From Anaerolineaceae bacterium (GTDB lineage Bacteria > Chloroflexota > Anaerolineae > Aggregatilineales > Phototrophicaceae): 64,000 nucleotides of DNA. This document shows, one piece after another, positions 8,269 to 16,562 of the stretch (the stretch's first letter is position 1; every line of letters begins with the position of its first letter). The stretch spans positions 130,907-194,906 of the forward strand of contig JACKCF010000005.1 in the NCBI GenBank assembly GCA_020634165.1, written 5' to 3'. A program made the translations under genes and the position numbers. Under the pieces are notes generated by a model that made no database searches, had not been told where the DNA came from, and was given only the letters and a program-made list of their open reading frames with translations.

Positions 8269-8673
8269 CGTGAAATACCCGATAGTATGTTAGCATCCTG
8301 CTAGGATATTATGATAGTTTGACGATTTTCGCAAGCATCCCCACCCGTGAGTGGGGGAGTTGGGCAGGGCGAAAGGCTATTTCCCAAGTCCTTCGTGCGA
8401 GACTTATCAGCGGAATAATCCTACGTGTGAGGCGCACAAAGTGAGAACTTATCAGGATTGAATTGCCTCGCAACTTATCGTAAACAAAACTTGCAGGTGC
8501 CCCGGACTGCCCTACATACACGCAGTCCCCAGCGTACCGACCGTACCTACAGGTGCGGTCTCCGGTAGCCGATGTTTGCGAAAATCGACTGGCGAAGCTG
8601 TAAAAATCCTGCAAAAATGATGCAGTCATGACGTCCAGATAGGACCATTTTACAGGCGGGAGGAGCGGCATCT
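8269..8673. other. Intergenic region of the replication module; candidate origin/centromere
   Basis: This 405-bp gap lies between divergent winged-helix genes. It contains a perfect 12-bp inverted repeat CGATTTTCGCAA (8323-8334 and, inverted, 8576-8587), a short GC-rich hairpin near 8340-8356, three ACTTATC motifs (8402, 8447, 8473) and the intergenic parS-like site. I see no gene in it. That combination fits a regulatory, centromere or origin region, but no single element proves it. Confidence 0.4.
8539..8559. repeat. parS-like near-palindrome, copy 2 (intergenic)
   Basis: Identical over 21 bp to 6126-6146. Being intergenic, this copy is not explained by coding constraint. A degenerate relative (17 of 21 matching) lies near 9610. 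Confidence 0.5.
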
Positions 8674-8925
8674 ATGCCCCAGGACCACAGGCCAAAAGAC
8701 CAATCCAGGCAGATGATTGTCGATGCCATTTTAGCGGCTGGCGAGCCGTTGACGCGCACCGAGATCGCCCGTGTTTTGCGGCGTACCAAGACGCCGCACC
8801 TCATTGCACTCATTGATAAACTGGTCGAAGAAGGCTATCTGATACGCTCCATTGTGACTTTCAAGAATGGCGTTCAAGGCTACCAATATGACCTCGCCGA
8901 GCAGCTAAAACAATCGCTGGATTAG
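8674..8925 (+). CDS. Small winged-helix DNA-binding protein
   Basis: The product has 83 residues and is almost entirely one winged helix: IVDAILAAGEPLTRTEIARV, the recognition segment LRRTKTPHLIALIDKLVEEG, and a wing ending in GYQYDL. The Shine-Dalgarno GGAGGAG lies 9 nt upstream. It is divergent from the partition operon across the candidate centromere region, so it is probably a local transcription or replication regulator. No family name is recognised. Confidence 0.6.
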   Translation: MPQDHRPKDQSRQMIVDAILAAGEPLTRTEIARVLRRTKTPHLIALIDKLVEEGYLIRSIVTFKNGVQGYQYDLAEQLKQSLD

Positions 8926-8954
8926 CTCCCATCTGGGATAAATTTCGGCACAGC

Positions 8955-9003
8955 AAGCGCTTCCTCTGTAGCTGCACTTTGGGATATCGAGGAGGCGCTT
9001 TTT
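8955..9003 (+). terminator. Terminator after the small winged-helix gene
   Basis: A 12-bp stem AAGCGCTTCCTC/GAGGAGGCGCTT with one G-T pair and a 22-nt loop is followed by a run of T. Confidence 0.6.
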
Positions 9004-9120
9004 GCTGCGCGCAGTGCATTGCATGCTGGCACTCTGCGACATCAGCCTAGCACATTTTGAGGGGCTTGAGGTTTCCATATGGAACGTTTTTTGTCACAAA
9101 TTTTTGTGCGAAAATCCAAC

Positions 9121-9182
9121 CACAAAGATATGAAGATCACGAAGAAAATACGCTCTGAGTCTTTGTGCCTCTGAGCCTCTGT
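9121..9182. repeat. Low-complexity repeat flanking the beta-CASP gene
   Basis: A stretch of CAAAG/GAAGA/CTCTGTG words, matched by a related stretch on the other side of the gene at about 12217-12296 in inverted orientation (CTCTGTGTT and CAAAGGCGCGAAGA words). Such text is frequent between genes in this kind of genome. No coding potential is seen. Confidence 0.35.
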
Positions 9183-9189
9183 GTTGAAT

Positions 9190-12129
9190 TTATTGTGCGG
9201 CTGCGACCTCAAATCTATAGCCTGTTTGCTGTTCTAATTCGGCTTGCACTTTTTCGATTTCAGCCGCTTCTGGCATGGTCGCCAATGTCACTGAGACGAG
9301 TGCGCGATCTGTGTGAATGCCAGGGCCTTTGCGGATATCCCAACCTGCATTTTGTGCCAGTTGGCGGGCCGCAAGCAGAATCTGCTGCTGGTTGGGATGC
9401 GGGTGAATGGCCAGCCCATAACCGATCTGTTCCGATAATTTTTCAAGCTGTTCGGCATAGCGTTGGCCGACCTGTGGCGAGATAAACGTCAGCACAATCT
9501 GGCCCTGCTTGAGGCTCGTTTTTTGCAGCGCGTTGGTATCCAGCATCGCTCGAATCAGGCCATATGCGGCGTTGATTTCCATCTGCTGAACGCCACTTTT
9601 TGGCGCATTAGCGACCGTACCTGTCGGTGCGTTTTCTGAGTTGTCATCCTCTAAAACGAGGCGGAAACCCGTAAGCTGCAAATAGGCTTTTTTGAGTGCA
9701 TCGGCATCTTCCAGGCCCGATATTTTCGCGCCGACTTCGCCCGATGCGGTATAGATCGAGGGACCTTTGGTGATAGTCGCGGCATCAGGTAAAAGTTCGC
9801 TGAGAGCGCCTGCCAGTGCCTGCTGATTCGTGGTTTGCTTGACTTCAATTTGCCAACCCGTCTGGTCGATAAGCTGGTCAATTTCATCGGCGAACTGGCT
9901 TTTTGCCTGCTGGGGAAAATCAAATGTGAGCGTCAGGCGCTGGCGCGGAACATCCATGCCAACTTTGCGCAGGCGGGCTTCTTTCGGTAGTGAATTCATG
10001 ACCAGATCGCGGGCTTCATTCTGTTCCAACGGCCCATGCTGGCGCGCGCGCTGCGGTCTGAGGCCACCTTGTTCCAGTACGGCATGATCGTCCGCCAGAC
10101 CGAGGATAATGCTCACCAATGCCATTTGCGACGTCACATTTTCTGGCAGTTGTGCAGGCAGTAAATCAACCGGATTGACCGCCTGATCGGCGTTGACGAG
10201 CGCCTGCCGCTTGTCGAATGGCAGCAGCACATCGACGTAGCTTTTGGCCGCCTTGAGCAGGTCTGATAGCTGCTTTTTGGTGCTGCCTTCGCCCGTATTT
10301 TCCCAGGGACCGATAGCCCATAGCAAGGCATCGGCTGGATACTGACTGCCTTTGGCATTGGCGACTTCTGCTGTAAAGCTGTCGATGTCGGCATCGCGGA
10401 CGACGCCCAAGCGCGGCTGTTCATTGCTGTTGCGCAGGACAACCAGTTTGCCGACGATATCCGGATTGGCCAGCATGATGGCGCGCTGCAACTGGGTCCG
10501 CTGGACTTGCTGCTCGCTCTTGACGGCGAAGGCGTTTTTGTTGCGCCAATGCTGTGAAAAGTAAAGGTTTGTGTCGGATTCGAGCAGAGTAAGGATTTCG
10601 TTGGCGCGTTCACCGTTTCCCCACCAGATTTGGGCCAACTCGCGGGTGCTGAAAATGCTGCCCGCCTGGGTTTTGAGCGACTCCCACAGGGCCTGGAGAT
10701 CGACTGCGCCTGTTTGCGATCCGCTGCTGACCTGAGCGCCAATCGCCCAGGGTTTTTCGCCAAAATCGAACTCGCGGACCGTACCGACACGGGGCGTTGT
10801 TACCTTGATTTCGCGCTGGCGCAGGGCCGTTGCCAGACTGTGGCGCGCCCCGGAATCGCCATGAACGAGCATGACTTCGCTTGGTTTGAGGGCCTGGGCG
10901 ATGGCGACCAGCTCGCTTTCATCGGCGTGAGCACTGAGCGAATAGGTGTCGATTTCGCAGCGTACGCTGACCTGTTTGCCCGCTAAATTAAGGGTCGGCG
11001 TTTCGCCTTGGTCTTTCTCGCGCATGATGCGCTGCAAAAAGCGTCCAGGGGCCTCTTCATCCTGGTAGCCAGTCAGCAGGATGGCATTGCGCTCATCACC
11101 AACGAAGTGGCTGGCATAGAATACCGACGCGCCACCGGTCAGCATGCCGCTGCTGGCGACCACCACGCAGGGTTCCTCGCGCATGGCGACATCGCTGCGG
11201 TGTTGCAGGTTACGGATGCCACGTATCTCCTGTCGAAAGAACAAATGTTCTGTTCCGGCGGCACGGACCGTTTCTTTGGGGAGCAGGTCGGCAAAGGCGT
11301 TATAGGCATCACACACGCTGCGCACCATGCCATCGACGAAGACCGGGCAGTCTAGCTGGTCGCGATAGGCCAGGATAATCTGTACGACTTCCTGGGCACG
11401 TCCCAGGGCAAAGGCCGGAATGAGAACCTTGCCGCCGCGCTCGGTCACACGCTTGAGGGTATCCATCAGGCGGATTTCTTCGCTGTGACGGTTGGCATGC
11501 AGGCGCCCACCGTAGGTACTTTCCAGCACGAGGGCATCGGCCTTGAGGCGCGGTACCTCGATGCTCTTGACGGTGCGCTGCGGCGATTTGGAGACATCAC
11601 CGGACATGACCAGCGTACCCTGGCTGCTTTCGATGACCAGCAGGGCGGCTCCGGCGATGTGCCCACTGACGTAATAAGTCACCTGGATGCTGTCGCCGAG
11701 CTTCACAGGCTGGTTGAATTCGACCAGTTGCACGGCTTCCATCAGCCGATTGACGCTGATTTCGTCGAAGAGGGGTAGTTCGCCTTCCTCATCATGCCTG
11801 GATTTCATGATGCGTTGGGCATCTTTTTGCAGGACCTGCGTCAGGGCGAAGGTCGGGCGCGTCATGATGACGGGCACGTTGGGGTACTGCTCGACGACCA
11901 TTGGCAGCGCGCCGGTATGATCAGTATGGGCGTGGGTGACGAGGATGAAATCCGGGCCGCCAGCTTCGCTGATCAATTGCAGATCGGGCAGTTGGCTGTT
12001 GGCGATACCTCGGCTGCTGCGCGGCGATATTCGAATGCCAGCATCGACCAGGATGCGCGTGCCGCCAATGTCGAGGAGTGTGCTGCTCGCGCCGACTTCA
12101 TCCGCACCGCCCAGGAAGGTGACTTTCAT
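9190..12129 (-). CDS. MBL-fold/beta-CASP RNA nuclease with a long C-terminal extension
   Basis: The product has 979 residues from the ATG at 12129; the reading frame stays open further upstream but is not protein-like there. The metallo-beta-lactamase core has HAHTDH at residues 66-71, SGDVSKSP, and LESTYGGRLH. The beta-CASP part ends with YSLSAHADESEL and MLVHGDSGARHSL. This is the CPSF73/Ysh1-like subgroup, which cuts or trims RNA with two Zn ions. Residues beyond about 480 form an unusual extension of about 500 residues, with repeated helix-rich units that look related to each other (each mentions QLxEQTGYxxEV-like or QIGYGLAIHPHPNQQ-like ends). No partner gene is adjacent. Confidence 0.75.
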   Translation of the reverse strand: MKVTFLGGADEVGASSTLLDIGGTRILVDAGIRISPRSSRGIANSQLPDLQLISEAGGPDFILVTHAHTDHTGALPMVVEQYPNVPVIMTRPTFALTQVLQKDAQRIMKSRHDEEGELPLFDEISVNRLMEAVQLVEFNQPVKLGDSIQVTYYVSGHIAGAALLVIESSQGTLVMSGDVSKSPQRTVKSIEVPRLKADALVLESTYGGRLHANRHSEEIRLMDTLKRVTERGGKVLIPAFALGRAQEVVQIILAYRDQLDCPVFVDGMVRSVCDAYNAFADLLPKETVRAAGTEHLFFRQEIRGIRNLQHRSDVAMREEPCVVVASSGMLTGGASVFYASHFVGDERNAILLTGYQDEEAPGRFLQRIMREKDQGETPTLNLAGKQVSVRCEIDTYSLSAHADESELVAIAQALKPSEVMLVHGDSGARHSLATALRQREIKVTTPRVGTVREFDFGEKPWAIGAQVSSGSQTGAVDLQALWESLKTQAGSIFSTRELAQIWWGNGERANEILTLLESDTNLYFSQHWRNKNAFAVKSEQQVQRTQLQRAIMLANPDIVGKLVVLRNSNEQPRLGVVRDADIDSFTAEVANAKGSQYPADALLWAIGPWENTGEGSTKKQLSDLLKAAKSYVDVLLPFDKRQALVNADQAVNPVDLLPAQLPENVTSQMALVSIILGLADDHAVLEQGGLRPQRARQHGPLEQNEARDLVMNSLPKEARLRKVGMDVPRQRLTLTFDFPQQAKSQFADEIDQLIDQTGWQIEVKQTTNQQALAGALSELLPDAATITKGPSIYTASGEVGAKISGLEDADALKKAYLQLTGFRLVLEDDNSENAPTGTVANAPKSGVQQMEINAAYGLIRAMLDTNALQKTSLKQGQIVLTFISPQVGQRYAEQLEKLSEQIGYGLAIHPHPNQQQILLAARQLAQNAGWDIRKGPGIHTDRALVSVTLATMPEAAEIEKVQAELEQQTGYRFEVAAAQ

Positions 12130-12297
12130 AGGGTAGGGTCCATTTTGCTGTGATGGATTTATGAGGGATATAGTAGCACATCTCGTCAGTGTTGAGGACT
12201 GAGTGCCGAGTGCTGAGAAATGCGTCAACGCAAAGGCGCGAAGAGTGGAAGAAGAAAAGAAAGGACAACACAGAGGTGCAAAGGCCCAGAGAAAAAT

Positions 12298-12323
12298 CGT
12301 AGGGACGCAGCATACTGCGTCCA
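12298..12323. repeat. Short palindrome, second repeat family, copy 1
   Basis: GGACGCAG-CATA-CTGCGTCC with a GTAG flank. Related palindromes with a CCCCTACG edge occur near 17671 and 34598. Confidence 0.4.
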
Positions 12324-12358
12324 TTATATAGAAGGTCTCTAAAGGTATAAAAGGGTAA

Positions 12359-12832
12359 TTAACGTGGAATAAAGGCTACAAAGGGCATATGGTCGCGTGC
12401 CAGTTGACGATAGCCATCCATCGAATTCGGCACCTCATAGCCAACGATATTCAGCAGGCCCTTGATTACATTGGGGTTATGTTCGACATAGCGCTGCATT
12501 TCGTCGGCGCTCTCATCGGGCGAGAGCAGTTTGGCATGGACAGCCAGCTTTTTGCCTGCTGTCTGGATAGTGACATCAGGATGGGCTTCCAGGTTGCGAT
12601 ACCAATGCGATTGCTTGCCGAAGCCGGAGCAGACATAGCGCGTATTGGTGGCAGGATCATAGCGGGCGACCTCGACCACGTTCTGGCGCGGCTGGCCACT
12701 TTTGCGTCCAATATGGTTGATGAGCATCATCCGTCCGGTCAGCAGCCAGCCCAGGTTAAAGCGATACAGCCAGATGGGAGCACGCCACAGCAGTCGCGAC
12801 AGGCCAGTCGGGGATTTTACATTTTTAGTCAT
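12359..12832 (-). CDS. Deazaflavin (F420)-dependent nitroreductase-family protein
   Basis: The product has 157 residues, the usual size of the Ddn-like split-barrel family. The signature stretches are INHIGRKSGQPRQNVVEVAR, a FGKQSHWYRNLEAHPDVTIQ segment and ADEMQRYVEHNP. Members bind F420 or similar cofactors and reduce or detoxify small molecules. An operator (12862-12889) nearly identical to that of the neighbouring tetR gene lies just upstream, so the TetR protein very likely controls it. Confidence 0.8.
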   Translation of the reverse strand: MTKNVKSPTGLSRLLWRAPIWLYRFNLGWLLTGRMMLINHIGRKSGQPRQNVVEVARYDPATNTRYVCSGFGKQSHWYRNLEAHPDVTIQTAGKKLAVHAKLLSPDESADEMQRYVEHNPNVIKGLLNIVGYEVPNSMDGYRQLARDHMPFVAFIPR

Positions 12833-12861
12833 GATGGTTCCTCAAAGTTCATAGGCTTACG

Positions 12862-12889
12862 ATAATAACTGACCACTTGGTAGATTATT
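12862..12889. promoter_or_regulatory. TetR operator upstream of the F420-type oxidoreductase gene
   Basis: A 28-bp sequence with inverted half-sites AATAANYNACC. It matches the copy at 13492-13519 (opposite orientation) at 24 of 28 positions. Confidence 0.65.
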
Positions 12890-12901
12890 CTGGTAAAAAA
12901 A

Positions 12902-13486
12902 CTAGCGCACGGATTGCAAGATGATGCCGAGCATGGCATTCACCAGGGATTGCAAATCTGCTTCGCGAATGACGCTGACGACAATGGCACCTTCTATGCC
13001 GACCATCAGCGCCTGAGTCGTTTGTTGGACATCATGTGGACGAAACTCACCTCGGTCGATGCCTTGCTGGAAAATCGCCATAAGCGTGCGCTCGTACTGA
13101 TCGTAGTAGCGCTGCAAATGGCCGCGAATGACGGGCGTACGCGCCGCCTGACTGTAAAACTCCATGAACATGCCATGCAACGGCTTCAACTTAGTGATTT
13201 CCTCAACCAGCGTTTGCAGATAGGCGCGCAGACGGTCCTCAGCGGGCAGGGGACTTTGTTCCAATGCGAGCAGCGCATCTGTATCCGCCTGGAAAACCTG
13301 CTCGGTGAGGGCAATTAAGATCGCATCTTTGCTGTCGAAGTAATGATAGATGGCCGCTTTGCTCAGATCACATTTGCTGGCGAGGTCATTCATCGAGGCC
13401 GCTTCGTAGCCCACCTGGCTGAAAAGCTCCAGGGCAGCCTGCAAAATCTGCGCTTTGCGTTCTTCACTGACATCCGGTCTGGGCAT
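12902..13486 (-). CDS. TetR-family transcriptional regulator
   Basis: The product has 194 residues from the ATG at 13486; an upstream ATG at 13528 would add 14 residues and run through the operator. The N-terminal HTH is typical: ILQAALELFSQVGYEAASMN, then LASKCDLSKAAIYHYFDSKD. The C-terminal ligand domain resembles YfiR/AcrR-like regulators. A 28-bp operator sits 6 bp before this start and a second lies upstream of the downstream F420-type gene, so autorepression and control of that gene are likely. Confidence 0.85.
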   Translation of the reverse strand: MPRPDVSEERKAQILQAALELFSQVGYEAASMNDLASKCDLSKAAIYHYFDSKDAILIALTEQVFQADTDALLALEQSPLPAEDRLRAYLQTLVEEITKLKPLHGMFMEFYSQAARTPVIRGHLQRYYDQYERTLMAIFQQGIDRGEFRPHDVQQTTQALMVGIEGAIVVSVIREADLQSLVNAMLGIILQSVR

Positions 13487-13491
13487 AGTAA

Positions 13492-13519
13492 AATAATCTA
13501 CCGCTTGGTCGGTTATTAT
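13492..13519. promoter_or_regulatory. TetR operator (autoregulatory)
   Basis: Inverted copy of the 28-bp element at 12862-12889, placed directly at the tetR start. It overlaps AT-rich promoter-like sequence. Confidence 0.65.
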
Positions 13520-13874
13520 TTCGATCATATACCCGCAGCGATGCGGCTGTCAATAGGGCGGGTGAGAGCACCTTCATCAGGAAGAAACATCGGCTTAATG
13601 CTATTTAAGCTTATTTAGGGCACGGTTAACCACCGCAGGTGGATTGCGAATTATGGTGGTTATGTATGGCCTGCCAGCGCCCTGGATAGAGCGATTCCCT
13701 TATGAATTATCAGCAACTTACTCTGGTTAATTCCCAATCATTTGGGGGCGGTCTTTGTAGGGTATATGGATGGGCAGAGCAGTTCACTGTTTTTTTACAG
13801 TTTTTGAAAATGCAGTAAACCTGGACGATTTATCGTTACTGCATATGAGCAAATGAACACATTTGGAGGCAACA
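13520..13874. other. Intergenic region without a recognised gene
   Basis: About 350 bp between tetR and the secreted-protein gene. It is AT-rich toward 13780-13860, where the promoter of the next gene must lie. I find no ORF, strong hairpin or repeat of the families seen elsewhere. Confidence 0.4.
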
Positions 13875-14342
13875 ATGAACACCCGTATGAACCGCAAATC
13901 GACACTGATTATTCTCGTTGGGCTGATGGTAAGCTTGCTGACCGTCGTACCCGTATTCGCAGCAAATACCTCTGATGATCCGCTGCCACATTTTGACGAT
14001 GGCCGCATCAACAACAGCGATGCTTCGCCAGTAGTGGTCTATGGTGATGGTGAAAGCCTGGAAATCTGGGCGCCGATGTACTCCTTCACCGATGAAAATG
14101 GCAACGCCGTCCTGCATTCTGACATCGTGCTGACCGTGACCGCTGAAGAAATCGCCGCTGTTCCAGCAGAGCCGGAAGAAAACACCCTGATTGCTGCCAC
14201 CGACGACATGAGCGTCGCCGTCTACCGCCTGACGACGGGCGAGTACCAGATGATCGCCTCGACCTACAATGGCGAAACCTATGTGCTGGTCTTCCCCGAA
14301 CTATACCCGGATGCGGGTTACGACTCCTGGTTTGTCAAATAA
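13875..14342 (+). CDS. Secreted protein of unknown function
   Basis: The product has 155 residues. The start is the ATG at 13875 with the Shine-Dalgarno GGAGG 6 nt upstream. A signal peptide is clear: MNTRMNRKSTLIIL, then a hydrophobic core ending VFAANT with a likely AxA cut near residue 32. The mature part (about 120 residues) is acidic and probably all-beta. No family is recognised. A terminator follows. Confidence 0.6.
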   Translation: MNTRMNRKSTLIILVGLMVSLLTVVPVFAANTSDDPLPHFDDGRINNSDASPVVVYGDGESLEIWAPMYSFTDENGNAVLHSDIVLTVTAEEIAAVPAEPEENTLIAATDDMSVAVYRLTTGEYQMIASTYNGETYVLVFPELYPDAGYDSWFVK

Positions 14343-14401
14343 CGCCTTTGCTCCCCATAACCGAGTAGGTTGTTCCCCAACATACTCCCCACCCGTTGTA
14401 C

Positions 14402-14436
14402 AAAGAGCTGGATGCGAATCCGGCTCTTTTGTTTTT
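14402..14436 (+). terminator. Rho-independent terminator after the secreted-protein gene
   Basis: The stem AGAGC-T-GGAT/ATCC-G-GCTCT has a GCGA loop and a T-rich tail. Confidence 0.75.
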
Positions 14437-14531
14437 ATCATGAGTGATATACCGAACCATCTTGTTTGACGGCGCTGCTGGGACTCGCCATACTTGGGGC
14501 AAATTATGGCTTCTGAGAAGGATGATTCAAG

Positions 14532-15437
14532 ATGACGACTTTGATCACGACACTTGGCGAAAAAACGCTTGATGACCTGGGGCTGATTTTGCCGCATGAG
14601 CACCTGTTTGTGGACTTAAAGACCTGGGACCAGCCAGGATATGGTGAACAGGACGTTGACCAGGCTGTTGTGAAGATGCGGCCTGTCATGGAAAAGGCGA
14701 TGGCAGCCGGTGTGACAGCCATCGTCGAGTGTTCCCCGACCGGGGTGGGGCGGCGCGTGGACATCGATAAAGCCATTAGCGAAGATGTGGGCCTGCCGGT
14801 TGTGGTGCCGACGGGCATCTACCGCGAACCCTGGATACCGCCCTGGGCGCATTATTCATCCGAGGACATGATTTACGAGTGGATGCTGAAGGAACTGACT
14901 GAAGGCATTGAGGAAACAGGCGTCCGCGCGGCATGGATCAAGCTGAGTGCGGGCGACGACGGTATGACCGAAACTGAGAAGAAGGTGCTGAGGGCAGCCG
15001 CGAGAGCCGCGAGCGAGACCAACGCCCTGATCGGCAGCCATACGATTCGTGGGCGGGTGGTGCTGGACCAACTCGCGATCATCGAGGAAGTGGGCTACAC
15101 CGCGGATCGCTTCCTGTGGATTCATACTCAGGCGGACCCCGACAAAGTTCAGCGCATGGAGATCGCCAAGCGCGGCCTGTGGATGGAGTTCGACGCCATC
15201 CATGAATATGCCGACTGTGACGATGAATATCTGGCGGATACGCAGGCGCTGCTCGATGCGGGCTATGGCGATAAGCTGCTGTTGAGCCATGACCAGGGTT
15301 GGCATGATCTGACACAGGCGAACATCTTCACCCATGTGCCGAGCGTTTTTGTGCCCAAGATGCGGGCGGCAGGCATCAGCGAAGCGGAAATCGACCAACT
15401 GACGCGGGTGAATCCGTTTAAGGCGTTTGCTCGTTAA
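14532..15437 (+). CDS. Phosphotriesterase-family metal-dependent hydrolase
   Basis: The product has 301 residues, a TIM-barrel amidohydrolase relative. Ligands are visible in order: HEH (residues 22-24), the carbamylated-Lys candidate in AAWIKLSAG (about 141), GSHT, LWIHTQ and the Asp in LLSHDQGW. Family members are lactonases, phosphotriesterases or uncharacterised hydrolases; the substrate cannot be told from sequence. It stands alone between terminators. Confidence 0.8.
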   Translation: MTTLITTLGEKTLDDLGLILPHEHLFVDLKTWDQPGYGEQDVDQAVVKMRPVMEKAMAAGVTAIVECSPTGVGRRVDIDKAISEDVGLPVVVPTGIYREPWIPPWAHYSSEDMIYEWMLKELTEGIEETGVRAAWIKLSAGDDGMTETEKKVLRAAARAASETNALIGSHTIRGRVVLDQLAIIEEVGYTADRFLWIHTQADPDKVQRMEIAKRGLWMEFDAIHEYADCDDEYLADTQALLDAGYGDKLLLSHDQGWHDLTQANIFTHVPSVFVPKMRAAGISEAEIDQLTRVNPFKAFAR

Positions 15438-15522
15438 TTCTTGTAAAAATATCGGTGGCAGATAGCGTGTTTACCTGATTTCTATGTTATTCCCTTAATA
15501 GGTCTTATTAGGGGGTGATCAC

Positions 15523-16452
15523 ATGGAAGCGATATTCCGCGATTTAGGCACGGCGATCTTTGACTTGCAGCTTGAATTGGCACTGACAGGACTGCTCGTT
15601 TTTGGGTTGTTTCTGTCTGGCTGGTGGCTAAGGCACTGGTCGTTTAACAAGCGGTTGAAAGCACAGCGGATTCACCATCAGGTGACACAGGAAAAAGCGA
15701 CCGATGCCGCTAATTTCTGGCAGGGCATCAGCACCGAGCTTTTTGGTGCAGTGATTACAACTGTCTGCTTCGGCATTGTTTTGTTGATCTTCCAGCAATT
15801 CCAGGCGATCCAAAACCGCAAGGCTGAGTTGATATTGCAGATGGGGAGTCCCGATAACGGTTTCGCTGTGGAAGCTACGCGCCAGTTAGCGAGCCTGGGA
15901 TGGTTGCAAGATGGTTCTGTGGAAGGGGCGTACTTGGTAAAAGCCAATCTGGCAGACGCAGACTTGAGCCAGGGCGACCTTAATGGGGTCGAAATGTCAT
16001 ATGCTCAGTTGATAGATGCGAAAATGCTGCAAGTTCAGTTGATGGGCGCTGATTTGACCTTTTCTAATTTTCAGGACGTTCGTATGTCCCGTGCCAACCT
16101 TGTTGGCGCAAATTTCCGCCTGGCTGACCTAAAAAATGTCATTTTGACGGGTTCCAATATGGAAAGAACCAATTTGAATGCGGCGAATCTAGAAGGGGCG
16201 ACCCTTGCCGGTGTCAATTTGGACGGTGCGATCCTGACGAATGCGAATCTGCGCAATGTGCAGATAACACTGCCTCAGTGGGGGGATGCAATTTTTTCGC
16301 ATGATACTTATCTGCCCGATAATAGTCGATATAATCCGTGGGATGATAGCGGTCTGGACCAGGTTTTGCGCTTTACCGACCCAACACATCCTGATTTTTG
16401 GGACCCGTGCATTGAGGTTGAGAATTATATGTGGTGTGACGACGAGGAGTGA
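15523..16452 (+). CDS. Membrane-anchored pentapeptide-repeat protein
   Basis: The product has 309 residues. Two N-terminal hydrophobic segments (about 20-36 and 72-90) are followed from about residue 135 by A(D/N)Lxx repeats forming a right-handed quadrilateral beta helix. The C-terminus ends with FTDPTHPDFWDPCIEVE and WC, a tail shared with the next gene. The Shine-Dalgarno region is AGGGGGTG. Pentapeptide proteins are structural mimics or scaffolds. The role here is unknown, but the shared tail suggests a common partner. Confidence 0.8.
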   Translation: MEAIFRDLGTAIFDLQLELALTGLLVFGLFLSGWWLRHWSFNKRLKAQRIHHQVTQEKATDAANFWQGISTELFGAVITTVCFGIVLLIFQQFQAIQNRKAELILQMGSPDNGFAVEATRQLASLGWLQDGSVEGAYLVKANLADADLSQGDLNGVEMSYAQLIDAKMLQVQLMGADLTFSNFQDVRMSRANLVGANFRLADLKNVILTGSNMERTNLNAANLEGATLAGVNLDGAILTNANLRNVQITLPQWGDAIFSHDTYLPDNSRYNPWDDSGLDQVLRFTDPTHPDFWDPCIEVENYMWCDDEE

Positions 16453-16562
16453 GCACTATGCTCACTAACATACCTGAAAACCCCCAGCGTTGAGGGGATG
16501 CGCTGAAACCGTTTCTGTGCTATGCCTGTAACATCACTCACTGACAGCAGGGGAGAGCAGTC

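Noticed and set aside
8402..8479. Three ACTTATC words as possible iterons
   Set aside because: Spacing is irregular (45 and 26 bp) and the word is only 7 bp, so chance is a fair explanation.
9608..9630. Third parS copy inside the beta-CASP gene
   Set aside because: Only 17 of 21 positions match and symmetry is weaker; it encodes a similar APTGTV linker, so coding coincidence is likely.
13486..13528. Upstream ATG (13528) as the start of the first tetR gene
   Set aside because: It would place the operator inside the coding region and adds residues that do not fit the family N-terminus; it remains possible, since neither start has a clear Shine-Dalgarno.
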